Shown: positions 1 to 7,395 of the stretch, in pieces
Numbering within the stretch: the first letter of the stretch is position 1
How the letters are laid out: every line of letters starts with the position of its first letter
Assembly (NCBI GenBank): GCA_964393275.1
Contig: CAYMTA010000047.1
Coordinates: 1-31,611, forward strand
Length of the DNA stretch: 31,611 nt
Direction: 5' to 3'
From: SLRI01 sp964393275
Lineage (GTDB): Bacteria; Pseudomonadota; Alphaproteobacteria; Geminicoccales; Geminicoccaceae
Program-made: the position numbers and the translations under genes
The notes under the pieces: model-generated
Database searches by the model: none
What the model was told of the DNA's origin: nothing
The model's input: the letters and a program-made list of their open reading frames with translations, nothing else

Positions 1-371
1 CTGCCGTTCTCCTCGGCCTGGCGCAGCGCCTCCTGCAGCTCCTGCGCGAGCTTTCGATCCCAGGGCAGGACGTAGGCGCGCGGCTCGACCAGCTCGGCCA
101 ACTGCAACCAGAGATAGATGCCGTCACCCTCGCGCATCGAGCTGCCGAGCACCGTCGCCTCGTCGGCCTGCGCCAGCCACCATTCGAGATGCACCGGCTT
201 GGGCTTGCTCAGCAGCGTGGCCGTCGCGGCGTAGGCGAGCGGCAGGAAGAGGGCCGTCGTGATCACCGCCGAGATCTTCACGCCCAGCCGACGCGGCGCC
301 CAGATGCCGTGCGTCGCCAGGACGAAGGCCAGGAATGCCGCCACGATGAAGAAGCCCGAGAGGTCGGTCAT
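1..371 (-). CDS. Two-helix membrane protein, third gene of ExbB-like operon (3' end outside window)
   Basis: The frame is open from ATG at 371 to the window edge (123 codons seen), so the C-terminus is missing. Its ATG overlaps the TGA of the upstream gene (ATGA), so the two are almost certainly co-translated. Two hydrophobic stretches are visible, about residues 5-24 and 33-54. They are followed by a soluble segment with a tryptophan pair (LEWWLAQADE) and a charged, glutamine-rich helix at the end of what can be seen. I do not recognise the family. Its place behind an ExbB/TolQ-like channel and an ExbD-like protein suggests it belongs to the same energised envelope complex. That is inference from context only. 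Confidence 0.75.
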   Translation of the reverse strand, partial: MTDLSGFFIVAAFLAFVLATHGIWAPRRLGVKISAVITTALFLPLAYAATATLLSKPKPVHLEWWLAQADEATVLGSSMREGDGIYLWLQLAELVEPRAYVLPWDRKLAQELQEALRQAEENG

Positions 372-976
372 CGTTTCTTCCAGTTGCGCAAGGGGCGCTG
401 GAGGTTGTGGACGCTGCCCGGCACCAGGTCGCCCTGGTCGTCGAGCCGGAACCGGTAGGCGGTGATCTCCTGGCCCTCGCGGGTGAGGTCGATCTTGCTC
501 GCGAGGATCTGCCGCGCGGATTCCTCGACGCTTTTCTTGACGCTGGTGACGACGGTGACCGGCACCGGCAGGGTGCGCCCTGGATTGCGGTAGAGATGGA
601 CGTTGACCGTGTACTCGCCGGGCAGGATGCCGCGCGAGTAGCTCACCTCGTAGTTCAGCCCGGTGGCATCGGCGCGCTTGCCGAGATCGTCGCGCAGCAG
701 GTTGAAGACCGCCCCGCCCTTGTTCGAGTAGCCGACGGGGATGTCGACCGGGGCCTGGACCCAGAGATCGACATCCGTGTCGAGGCCGTCCGGCCAGCGC
801 ACCTCGACGACGACGTTGCCGGGCGGCTCCATCGCGTCGGCCGTGCGGGCGTCGGGCGGGTTCAGATGCGGCAGGATCATCACCACGATGGCGACGAACC
901 CGGCGAGGGCGAGGAGGATGACGTCGCGAAAGACCGTCCCCGTCTCGTCCTCCTCGAACGGCTCAAGCCCGCCCAT
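368..976 (-). CDS. Membrane-anchored protein with ExbD-like transmembrane helix and extracytoplasmic domain
   Basis: This is a 202-residue protein. After a short acidic cytoplasmic N-terminus there is one transmembrane helix, about residues 18-40 (FRDVILLALAGFVAIVV). The aspartate at its start (Asp18) sits where ExbD and TolR carry their proton-relay Asp in a similar F-x-D-V context. The rest (about 55-202) is extracytoplasmic and begins with a motif near VRWPDGLDTDVDLWVQAP, reminiscent of DUF2135/YfaP-type domains. The usual ExbD periplasmic fold is not evident. The gene overlaps the channel gene by 14 nt and ends at ATGA with the next gene. ATG at 976 has GAGG six bases upstream; an in-frame GTG at 991 is the alternative start. 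The likely role is stator partner of the channel. The link to ExbD is by motif only. Confidence 0.75.
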   Translation of the reverse strand: MGGLEPFEEDETGTVFRDVILLALAGFVAIVVMILPHLNPPDARTADAMEPPGNVVVEVRWPDGLDTDVDLWVQAPVDIPVGYSNKGGAVFNLLRDDLGKRADATGLNYEVSYSRGILPGEYTVNVHLYRNPGRTLPVPVTVVTSVKKSVEESARQILASKIDLTREGQEITAYRFRLDDQGDLVPGSVHNLQRPLRNWKKR

Positions 977-1679
977 GCTGCGCCTCGCCACGCTCGACCA
1001 CCTGGGTCAGCAGATGGACGACACCGGATTCGAGAAGCCTGTAGTTGATCATCAGCCAGACGCTTAGCACCGATCCGGCGAGGGTCGTGTAGAGGGCCAC
1101 GGCCATGCCCTCGATCAGGGTCGAGACCATCGGGCCGACAGCGCCGATATCGGCGGCGAGGTCGGGATCGACCCCGGAGAGGGCGATGATGAAGCCCAGC
1201 ACCGTGCCGATCAGGCCGAGCAGCACGAGGCTGTTGGCGATGTGCCGAACCGGGGCGATCCGGGTCGCGAGCTTGAGCTTGAGGGCGGCGGCGAGATTGG
1301 CGCGACCCTGCGCATCGGTCGCCAGGGCCCGATCGAGATGGGCCCTGACCTTGGAGCCCTGCCGCGGCTGCTCATTGCGGACCGCATTGAGCTCGATGCT
1401 GGTCTGCAGGATGCGACGGCCGCAGAGGGCGAGGCCGGCGAGGAACGTGACGGCGATCAGGATGACGAGACCGGTCGAATCGGCGGAGAAGACCGGGGTC
1501 AGAAGGCCGTTCAGCCAGGCAGCGCCCAGCAGGGCCGCTCCCAGGATGTTGAGCAGCGCGAAGCGCAAAAGCAGGAGATAGTCGAACGGCGATGACGGCA
1601 ACGCCGCCAGGAAGCGAAGGGCCGCGGGCAGATGCGGCCTGGTCGGCACGATGTCGGCATCCCTGAGTATCGAGGCCAT
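963..1679 (-). CDS. MotA/TolQ/ExbB proton channel family protein
   Basis: This is a 238-residue inner-membrane protein. An N-terminal hydrophobic pair (about residues 37-60 and 68-87) is followed by a charged cytoplasmic segment. The C-terminal channel signature is LVLLGLIGTVLGFIIALSGV, then GPMVSTLIEGMAVALYTTLAG, the hallmark of MotA/TolQ/ExbB proteins that pass protons and drive a partner. It is the first gene of a three-gene overlapping operon. ATG at 1679 was chosen over in-frame GTG 1688 because GGAG lies eight bases upstream. No TonB, TolB or Pal is nearby, and the partner has an atypical extracytoplasmic domain. This looks like a divergent energising module rather than the standard Tol or Exb system. 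Confidence 0.88.
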   Translation of the reverse strand: MASILRDADIVPTRPHLPAALRFLAALPSSPFDYLLLLRFALLNILGAALLGAAWLNGLLTPVFSADSTGLVILIAVTFLAGLALCGRRILQTSIELNAVRNEQPRQGSKVRAHLDRALATDAQGRANLAAALKLKLATRIAPVRHIANSLVLLGLIGTVLGFIIALSGVDPDLAADIGAVGPMVSTLIEGMAVALYTTLAGSVLSVWLMINYRLLESGVVHLLTQVVERGEAQHGRA

Positions 1680-1815
1680 GGAACCCACTCCAGCTCGAGG
1701 ACGGCGGCCGCGACGGCGTCGCGGCGGCCAGACGGCGCCAAAGCGCTCGAAAGACGAGAGGCTCCGGCGTCGGTCACCAGACAGGCACGATCGATGGATG
1801 TTGCCGGAAGCTCGG

Positions 1816-1830
1816 TTAACAGGCCCTTAA
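1816..1830. promoter_or_regulatory. Perfect CtrA-type box (TTAA-N7-TTAA)
   Basis: TTAA CAGGCCC TTAA matches the full CtrA consensus exactly. It lies about 137 bases upstream of the ExbB-like operon start. The gene-free interval 1680-1986 is AT-richer than its surroundings and holds a further GTTAAC at 1845-1850, but no ORF with coding character. CtrA is the master cell-cycle/motility regulator of alphaproteobacteria. Binding here is inferred from the motif. Confidence 0.5.
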
Positions 1831-1986
1831 CCCGATCACGCCCCGTTAACCTGGAACGTAACAAAAACCCTCAATCTGTTCTACCCAGAATTGATTTCGA
1901 TTCAGCTAAAATACTTGCGATGCCGGCACCCCCGGGCCCGGCCGCGAATACTCGCCGGCAGTTGTGAAATGCTCGCCGGGTGGGGG

Positions 1987-2835
1987 TCAGGCGGTGAAGA
2001 CGAGATGGACTCCGGTCGCATGGCACGGCTCGACGAGCACCGTCCCGCCCGAGCCCCGGCGATGCGGCACGTCCTGCAGATCGAGGAAACGGGCCGTCGC
2101 CTCGGGATCGGCCACCCCGATCTCCAGGATCTGCCGGATCGCCGGCCCGGCCGTCGTGGGCGGCTCCCAGTCGGGATGCAGGAGCAGCGCGTCCTCCGAC
2201 CGGCAGAGCACGATCGGCGCCGTGCCGGTCTGGATGGTCCAGAGCCCGTCTGTGCGACTCATCGCCGCACTACCGACCAGCCGCTCGGCCGTGGCCCGTA
2301 TCGGCTCGATATCCGGGGCCACGACCGTCAGCCCGGCGATCCCCGAAGCGCCATTGGGATGCCGCAGCCAGGCCGGCCGGCGCATCGGCTCGGGCGTCAG
2401 ATGCTGGCAAGCGAAGACGCCGAGCCCTGCCCGCTCATCCGGATCCAGCATCACGTTGGCGAAGCGGAGCTCCGTCGGCGGGTCGCCATCCTCGAGCAGC
2501 CGGGCGAGGTCGGCGGTTCGCGCCGAGCCGAGGCCGGCGGCGCGCCAGGCCAGGGCGGTGAGCGCCGCGTCGGCCGAGCCGAGGGCCACGCCCATGAGCC
2601 CCTCGCCTTCGGCCAGCCGCTCGTCGAGCCCGTTGGTGAAGGCGGCCGGATCGACGATGCCGAGCAATTCCAGGTAGTCCGCCTCGAACATGATGCAGTA
2701 GTTGGCGGTCGCCCAGCCGACATGCCGGCCGCGCGGGGTCGAGTTGAACCCGAGGCGCGCCCAGGCGCCACGTGCCGCCTCGAGATCGCGGACGCCGACG
2801 ATCAGATGGTCGAGCCCGGTGATCGCGCGTTGCAT
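1987..2835 (-). CDS. Glyoxalase-like (VOC fold) protein
   Basis: This 282-residue cytoplasmic protein starts with a typical vicinal-oxygen-chelate opening (TGLDHLIVGVRDLEAARGAW, from residue 6) and continues with LGFNSTPRGRHVGWATANYC. That arrangement fits the glyoxalase-like domain family of about 280 residues. A second, weaker beta-alpha repeat can be seen near residues 160-280 (IAGLTVVAPDIEPIRATAERL). Such proteins bind a metal and act as lyases, dioxygenases or isomerases. His9 and the Glu residues in FEADYLELLG are candidate ligands, but the substrate cannot be assigned. It is a single gene, divergent from the nucleosidase gene, with start codons 89 nt apart. Confidence 0.82.
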   Translation of the reverse strand: MQRAITGLDHLIVGVRDLEAARGAWARLGFNSTPRGRHVGWATANYCIMFEADYLELLGIVDPAAFTNGLDERLAEGEGLMGVALGSADAALTALAWRAAGLGSARTADLARLLEDGDPPTELRFANVMLDPDERAGLGVFACQHLTPEPMRRPAWLRHPNGASGIAGLTVVAPDIEPIRATAERLVGSAAMSRTDGLWTIQTGTAPIVLCRSEDALLLHPDWEPPTTAGPAIRQILEIGVADPEATARFLDLQDVPHRRGSGGTVLVEPCHATGVHLVFTA

Positions 2836-2924
2836 GCTTCGGGTCCTTTCGCTACCGCTAGGCCGGCGGGTGTCAGGCCGGCACCTTCGCCGCCCTCGAA
2901 GGGGGCCGTCAACGAGGAGGGAAG

Positions 2925-3677
2925 ATGAGCATCGGCATCATCTGCGCGATTCCCCAAGAGCTCGGCCACCTCGCGGCGGCCTTGGACGAGGCCGAGCGGC
3001 ACAGCCATGCCGGCCTCGATTTCCTGTCCGGCACGCTCGACGGCAAAGCCGTGGTGCTGGTCGGCGGCGGCGTCGGCAAGGTCAACGCGGCGCTGACCGC
3101 AACCCTGCTCGCCGACCGCTTCGCCTGCCGGATGCTGATCTTCTCCGGTGTCGCCGGCGGGCTCGACCCCGCCTTGGCGGTCGGCGACATCGTCATCGGC
3201 GAGCGCACGCTGCAGCACGATGCCGGCGTGCTCCAGGGCGAGCGGATCCACACCTACCAGGCGGGCCACGTGCCCTTCTTCAACCCGACCGACCAGCTCG
3301 GCTACGAGGTGCCGCAGATGCTGCTCCTGCGCATCCGCCAGAGGCTCGAGGGCTTCGCCCTGCCACCGCTCTCGCCGGCCGCCGGCGGCACCGGCCAGCC
3401 GCCCTCGATCACCTTCGGCACGATCCTCACCGGCGACCAGTTCCTCAATTGCGAGGTCACCAGAAAGCGCCTCTTTCAGGAGCTCGGCGGCCGGGCGATC
3501 GAGATGGAGGGTGGTGCGATCGGCCAGGTCGCCTGGGCCTTCGCTCTGCCGCATCTCGTGATCCGCGCCCTTTCCGATCTCGCCGGCGCCGAATCGCATT
3601 TCGATTTCGGCCGCTTCGTCGAGGAGACGGCCGCGGGCTCGGCGGCGATCCTGCGTCATCTCCTGCCGGCGCTCTGA
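2925..3677 (+). CDS. mtnN: 5'-methylthioadenosine/S-adenosylhomocysteine nucleosidase
   Basis: This 250-residue enzyme of the PNP/UDP phosphorylase superfamily cleaves adenine from MTA, SAH and 5'-deoxyadenosine, recycling methionine and removing product inhibitors of SAM enzymes. The N-terminus MSIGIICAIPQE carries catalytic Glu12. FSGVAGGLDP and VGDIVIGERTLQHDAG are the family strand and loop motifs. AIEMEGGAIGQ (Met194-Glu195) is the ribose-binding pair and ALSDLA (Asp218) the catalytic acid, corresponding to Glu174 and Asp197 of the E. coli enzyme. It is slightly longer than usual because of an insert near 135-160. A GAGGAGGG ribosome site precedes the ATG. It appears to stand alone. Confidence 0.93.
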   Translation: MSIGIICAIPQELGHLAAALDEAERHSHAGLDFLSGTLDGKAVVLVGGGVGKVNAALTATLLADRFACRMLIFSGVAGGLDPALAVGDIVIGERTLQHDAGVLQGERIHTYQAGHVPFFNPTDQLGYEVPQMLLLRIRQRLEGFALPPLSPAAGGTGQPPSITFGTILTGDQFLNCEVTRKRLFQELGGRAIEMEGGAIGQVAWAFALPHLVIRALSDLAGAESHFDFGRFVEETAAGSAAILRHLLPAL

Positions 3678-3688
3678 CGGCCACGAGC

Positions 3689-3955
3689 TCAGCACGAGCC
3701 AACCCCGCAACGGCCGAGGCCCCGCCAGCTTCGCACGTCGAGCTCGAGGAAGCTCAGCCGCCGCTCCAGCCCGTCGAGCCGGCGGTTGGTCTGCTGCAGG
3801 AGCAGGCAGAGGCCTTCCGCGTCGCTGCCGGCCTCGAAGCCGGCGGCCGAGCAGGCGGCGATGTCGCCGGCCCGCAGCTCCTCCATGGTCGGCCCGGCCT
3901 CGCAGGCGCCGAGCAGGCAGGAGGCCGCCAGAAGAAGCCCCGACCCGGGCCTCAA
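3689..3955 (-). CDS. Small putative lipoprotein
   Basis: This predicted 88-residue protein has a short hydrophobic signal, LLLAASCLLGAC, and a good lipobox (Leu15-Gly16-Ala17-Cys18), so it is probably lipidated at Cys18 and held in the envelope. The mature part has a likely amphipathic helix or short coiled coil (CLLLQQTNRRLDGLERRL) and ends with two cysteines (GRCGVGSC). No family is recognised. The likely start is TTG at 3955, whose TTGA overlaps the nitroreductase stop; an in-frame TTG at 3961 is the alternative. The overlap suggests coupling to the nitroreductase gene. The start is less certain than the frame. Confidence 0.6.
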   Translation of the reverse strand: MRPGSGLLLAASCLLGACEAGPTMEELRAGDIAACSAAGFEAGSDAEGLCLLLQQTNRRLDGLERRLSFLELDVRSWRGLGRCGVGSC

Positions 3956-4518
3956 GGCCAATTCCCGGCGATTGCCTCCGGTGCCGGGCGGGGCGGCAGC
4001 TTCTGGCGCTCGAGCGGGCTGCCGAGATAGATGATGCCGATGATGCGCTCGCCTGAACCCAGCCCGAGGCCCGTGCCGACCGCCGGCGCCGCGGCCGGAC
4101 CACCCGTGGCCCACTTGGCGGCGAAGCCCATGGCATGGGCCGCGAGCAGCAGGTTCTGCACCGCGCAGGCCGCCGACGCCTCCTGCTCCCAGGAGGGGAT
4201 CTTCGGATGGCGCGGGTCGGCCCGGCTGATGGCGATCAGGATCAAGGGTGCGCGCAAGGGTGCCGTCCGCTGCTTCTCGATCTCGCCCGGGCTGACATCG
4301 GCCCGCGCCGCCTGCACGCCCGCCGCGAAGAGCTCGCCCAGCCGCTCCCGTCCGTCCCCCCGGACGACGAGGAAGCGCCAGGGCCGCAGCTTGCCATGAT
4401 CCGGCGCTGCCGCGGCTGCCGCCAGCATGCGGCGCAGCGCCGCGTCGTCCGGGCCGGGCGGCGCCATCCGCGCCGGCGGAACCGTGACCCTGGTGAGTAT
4501 CGCCTCGAGCGCCTGCAT
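3952..4518 (-). CDS. Nitroreductase family protein (YdjA-like)
   Basis: This 188-residue flavin-dependent oxidoreductase belongs to the compact nitroreductase group. The FMN-binding opening is AAAAAPDHGKLRPWRFLVVRG (about residues 37-57; the pattern A-PDHG-LRPWRF is typical of YdjA). The middle contains QNLLLAAHAMGFAAKWATG (about 126-144) and a C-terminal strand, IIGIIYLGSP. Such enzymes are FMN dimers that reduce nitro groups or quinones with NAD(P)H; the physiological substrate is unknown. ATG at 4518 has an excellent AAAGGAGG ribosome site. It ends at a TTGA overlap with a small lipoprotein gene. Confidence 0.88.
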   Translation of the reverse strand: MQALEAILTRVTVPPARMAPPGPDDAALRRMLAAAAAAPDHGKLRPWRFLVVRGDGRERLGELFAAGVQAARADVSPGEIEKQRTAPLRAPLILIAISRADPRHPKIPSWEQEASAACAVQNLLLAAHAMGFAAKWATGGPAAAPAVGTGLGLGSGERIIGIIYLGSPLERQKLPPRPAPEAIAGNWP

Positions 4519-4565
4519 CCTGCCTCCTTTGGCCAAGCCTGATGTTCAACGCCGGAGCGGCATCG

Positions 4566-4580
4566 TCAACGGGTTCTTAA
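4566..4580. promoter_or_regulatory. Near-consensus CtrA-type box
   Basis: TCAA CGGGTTC TTAA differs from TTAA-N7-TTAA at one base and keeps the seven-base spacer. It sits between the divergent nitroreductase (start 4518) and MaoC (start 4741) genes, so it could serve either. This is weaker than the two perfect sites in the window. Confidence 0.3.
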
Positions 4581-4740
4581 CCGAGATCGGCTTCAATGAG
4601 TTGCGCCGCAGCCTGGATTGACTCTTGATGCTGCAGAGCCGCATCGGCATGCTGCAACGCACGAGCGATCCAGCCGGCCCCGGTTCGGCAGGACCAACCG
4701 CCCGCCGTCACGGAATGGCGGGCCGAAAAGGAAAGACCCC

Positions 4741-5181
4741 ATGTCCGACTATGGTTACGCTCTGGAACAGATCGAGGTCGGCATGACGGCCTCGTTCGCC
4801 AAGACCATCACGGACGCTGACATCCTGATGTATGCCGGGGTTTCCGGCGACACCAACCCGGTCCACCTGAACGAGGAATTCGCCTGCGGCACCGCGTTCA
4901 AGGGCCGCATCGCGCACGGCATGCTGACCGCGAGCCTCATCTCGACGGCGCTCGGCACCAAGCTGCCCGGGCCGGGCTGCGTCTATCTCAGCCAGTCGAT
5001 GAAGTTCCTGGTCCCGGTCAGGGCCGGCGAGACGGTGCGCGCCCACGTCACCGTCCGCGAGATCGAGCGCGACAAGCGCCGGGTCACCATGGACACGGTC
5101 TGCCGGGTCGGTGGCAAGGACGTGCTGGTCGGCGAGGCCCGCCTCCTGGTGCCGGCGCACGAAGGCCTCGAGGCCGCCTGA
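4741..5181 (+). CDS. MaoC family (R)-specific enoyl-CoA hydratase-like protein
   Basis: This is a 146-residue single hot-dog domain. The hydratase-2 motif is complete: AGVSGDTNPVHLNEEFA, then TAFKGRIAHGML, with catalytic Asp37 and His42 at the same five-residue spacing as in PhaJ of Aeromonas. The fold forms a dimer and hydrates trans-2-enoyl-CoA to (R)-3-hydroxyacyl-CoA, linking beta-oxidation to polyhydroxyalkanoate or related pathways. No PHA synthase lies in the window, so the pathway is open. ATG 4741 follows a purine-rich AAAAGGAAAG stretch; an in-frame start at 4618 would add an implausible basic leader. Confidence 0.88.
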   Translation: MSDYGYALEQIEVGMTASFAKTITDADILMYAGVSGDTNPVHLNEEFACGTAFKGRIAHGMLTASLISTALGTKLPGPGCVYLSQSMKFLVPVRAGETVRAHVTVREIERDKRRVTMDTVCRVGGKDVLVGEARLLVPAHEGLEAA

Positions 5182-5213
5182 CGGCGCCCCGGGGGAACCG
5201 TTTCGGCCGGCCA

Positions 5214-5228
5214 TTAAGCGTTATTTAA
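5214..5228. promoter_or_regulatory. Perfect CtrA-type box (TTAA-N7-TTAA)
   Basis: TTAA GCGTTAT TTAA matches the CtrA consensus exactly. It lies between the MaoC stop (5181) and the flippase start (5296), 68-82 bases before that ATG, a suitable place for promoter control of the flippase. TTAA is rare in this GC-rich DNA, which makes a chance match less likely. Confidence 0.5.
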
Positions 5229-5295
5229 GGCGTTGCTGCCAGTGTGACCGGGTCGCCCGATCGGCGGGCGACGGGTCGAACCACTGGGCGGGTCC

Positions 5296-6606
5296 ATGCA
5301 CCCCACGATGCTGCTCGATGCGTGCCGGGTCGTGGCGACGCGGCTCACCATGCGCGCCGCCAATTTCGTCGTCTTCCTGATCCTGGCACGGAGCCTGACG
5401 CCGGCCGAGTTCGGCGCCTATGGCTACATCGTCGCCTCGGTGCTCATGCTCTCGGTGATCGCCGATCTGGGGCTGCGCCAGGCCACCGCCGCGGCCATCG
5501 GCGAAGGCCGCGACGAGGCCCGGATCCTCGCCCAGCTCGTGCTGATCTGGCTGGTGCTGGGCAGCGCCGCCGTGCTCGCCATGCACCTGGCGATCAGCCT
5601 CGCCGGCCTGCTCGACGACACGGCCCTGCTCTGGACAGCCGCTCTCGTCGCCGCCCCGGCCCTGTTCATGCGGACCTGGCAGGGCATCTTCCTCGGCCGT
5701 GGCCGGATCGCGGCGCTCAACCGCTCCGAGCTCGCCTCGCGCGCCGTGCTGCTGCTGGGCACCGCCGGCCTCGCCGCCACGGGCTGGCTCGGCCTCGGGT
5801 CGATCGTCTGGCTCTTGCTGCTTTCCTATCTGGTCGGGGCCCTGGTCGTGCTGGCCGACGTGGCCCCCCGCCTGGGGGTGGCGGATTTTCGGGCACCCGC
5901 CATCGCCCTTGGCCTCTTTCGCCGCGGCCTCGGCTTCGCCGCCGGCATCATCGCCATGATCATGCTCGGCCGGGTCGGGGTCTGGATCGTCGGCGGCCTC
6001 CTGAGCGCCGACGAGCTGGGAGTGTATTTCGGCCTTCTGCGCCTCGCCGAGATGGTCGCCGAGATCGCCACCGCCGTCGGCATGGTGATCTTCAGCCACG
6101 GTGTCCGCCGCACCGGCGAGCGGGCGGCCGCCGTGGCGGACACGCTGCGCCTGACCCGTCTCGTGGGCGCTCTCATGGCGCTGGTCACCGGCGTCATCCT
6201 GGTCTTCGCCGAGCCGTTGCTGGCGCTGGCCCTCGGCCCTGCCTATGCCGGCGCCACCGATGCCTTCCGCCTCATGGTCATGGGCGCCCTCGCCGGCTGC
6301 TACGGCATGATGCTCTTCCCTGGCCTCTCGTCGCAGGGCGAGGAAAAGCTGGGTGCGCTGGTCTTCGTCGCCGGCACCCTGACGGCGGCCCTGCTCGCCT
6401 TCGCCCTGGCCTCGAGCCATGGCCTCGTCGGCGCCGCCCTGGCCATGGCGCTCGCCCAGGCGGCGACCCTGGCCGGCTTTCTCATGGCCTATCGCCGAGC
6501 CTTCGGCGTCGCCGTCCGGGACGCTCTCCTGCCCCAGGCCGACGATCTCCGCCTGCTCACGGCCCCCATCCTCGCCGTCCTCAAGCGCCGCCTCGCCGGC
6601 ACCTGA
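5296..6606 (+). CDS. Wzx/MATE-like polysaccharide (lipid-linked oligosaccharide) flippase
   Basis: This 436-residue integral membrane protein has about twelve hydrophobic segments spread over its whole length. The N-terminus (MLLDACRVVATRLTMRAANFVVFLILARSL, then TPAEFGAYGYIV) is typical of the polysaccharide biosynthesis/export family: a two-helix opening with the L-T-P-A-E-F-G-x-Y-G signature. These MOP-superfamily proteins flip undecaprenyl-linked sugars across the inner membrane. No glycosyltransferases lie next to it, so it is an isolated exporter gene here and its glycan is unknown. The start at 5296 is the first ATG in frame; the ATG at 5308 is possible. A CtrA-type box lies just upstream. 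Confidence 0.85.
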   Translation: MHPTMLLDACRVVATRLTMRAANFVVFLILARSLTPAEFGAYGYIVASVLMLSVIADLGLRQATAAAIGEGRDEARILAQLVLIWLVLGSAAVLAMHLAISLAGLLDDTALLWTAALVAAPALFMRTWQGIFLGRGRIAALNRSELASRAVLLLGTAGLAATGWLGLGSIVWLLLLSYLVGALVVLADVAPRLGVADFRAPAIALGLFRRGLGFAAGIIAMIMLGRVGVWIVGGLLSADELGVYFGLLRLAEMVAEIATAVGMVIFSHGVRRTGERAAAVADTLRLTRLVGALMALVTGVILVFAEPLLALALGPAYAGATDAFRLMVMGALAGCYGMMLFPGLSSQGEEKLGALVFVAGTLTAALLAFALASSHGLVGAALAMALAQAATLAGFLMAYRRAFGVAVRDALLPQADDLRLLTAPILAVLKRRLAGT

Positions 6607-7395
6607 GCTGCCGCTGGCAGGGGCCGAAAAGGCGGCGGGCCTGGCGGCGATCCGGATCGGGCAGGCGACCGTTGCGGCCAAGAGCCCGAGCCCGGTGAAC
6701 GAGCCGGCGACCAGCGGTGGGGCGCGCCCCGGAAAGGCGCCTGCCACGCATGGCCGGGCCATGGCGTCGGCTGTCGGTGGATGAGAGCCCCGGTCCGCGT
6801 GACCGGGCCAGAGGCCCACGTTCGCCTCGAGACGAGCGGCAGCCCCTGCAACTAGCCCCTTCCGCCATCATCGGGATATCGCTCTCCGCCGTCCTGATGG
6901 AGATGGCGTTCGGCTTGCTCGTGCCGACGAGCCAACGGAGCCGGGGCAGGACGGAGCACGCCGGCGCCGACCCTCGCGACCGTGGATGATTGCGCTCTCG
7001 TTCACCTGTCCGCCGGCCCGTGGGGGCTGGGCATCGGCTGGGCCAGCCTCAGGATGCCTGCGCCGATGCCTTCGCTGCCCGGGGCCGGCGTGCTCCTCGA
7101 TCGGGCCCGCCTCTCCTTTCGACCCTGCCGGCCTTCGTGCCCATCATCGTCTCTCTCGTTTACGACCTCCTCTGGCTCGCCGGTCTCTGCGCCCCGAATG
7201 CACCGGTCTCGTTCCCACCCGCACTCGCCGGCCATGGGCGGACGTTCTCGCGGTCGACCTGCCGCTCGCTCGCGACCTGACGGCGGGCCACGCCCGCCGA
7301 CGCCGGATGCCCTGGCACCCCGGCACTGGCCGGGAATGGAAAGGCGCCTATTTCCAGTCAGACCGGGCCGCCCGGCACGGCACGGAGAAGACCTC
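6607..7395. other. Long stretch without a recognisable gene
   Basis: This is 789 bases between two plus-strand genes. Several frames stay open on both strands, but their translations are arginine-, proline- and glycine-rich with no motif and no plausible ribosome site. One short frame (about 7120-7205) encodes a hydrophobic run, FVPIIVSLVYDLLWLAGLC, that could be a decayed membrane segment. Another near 6875-6930 encodes IGISLSAVLMEMAFGLLV. I see no convincing gene, RNA or repeat. Confidence 0.4.

Noticed and set aside
6982..7395. N-terminal extension of the hydrolase to 6982
   Set aside because: The added residues show no family similarity and would bury the lipoprotein signal; TTG 7396 has a ribosome site.
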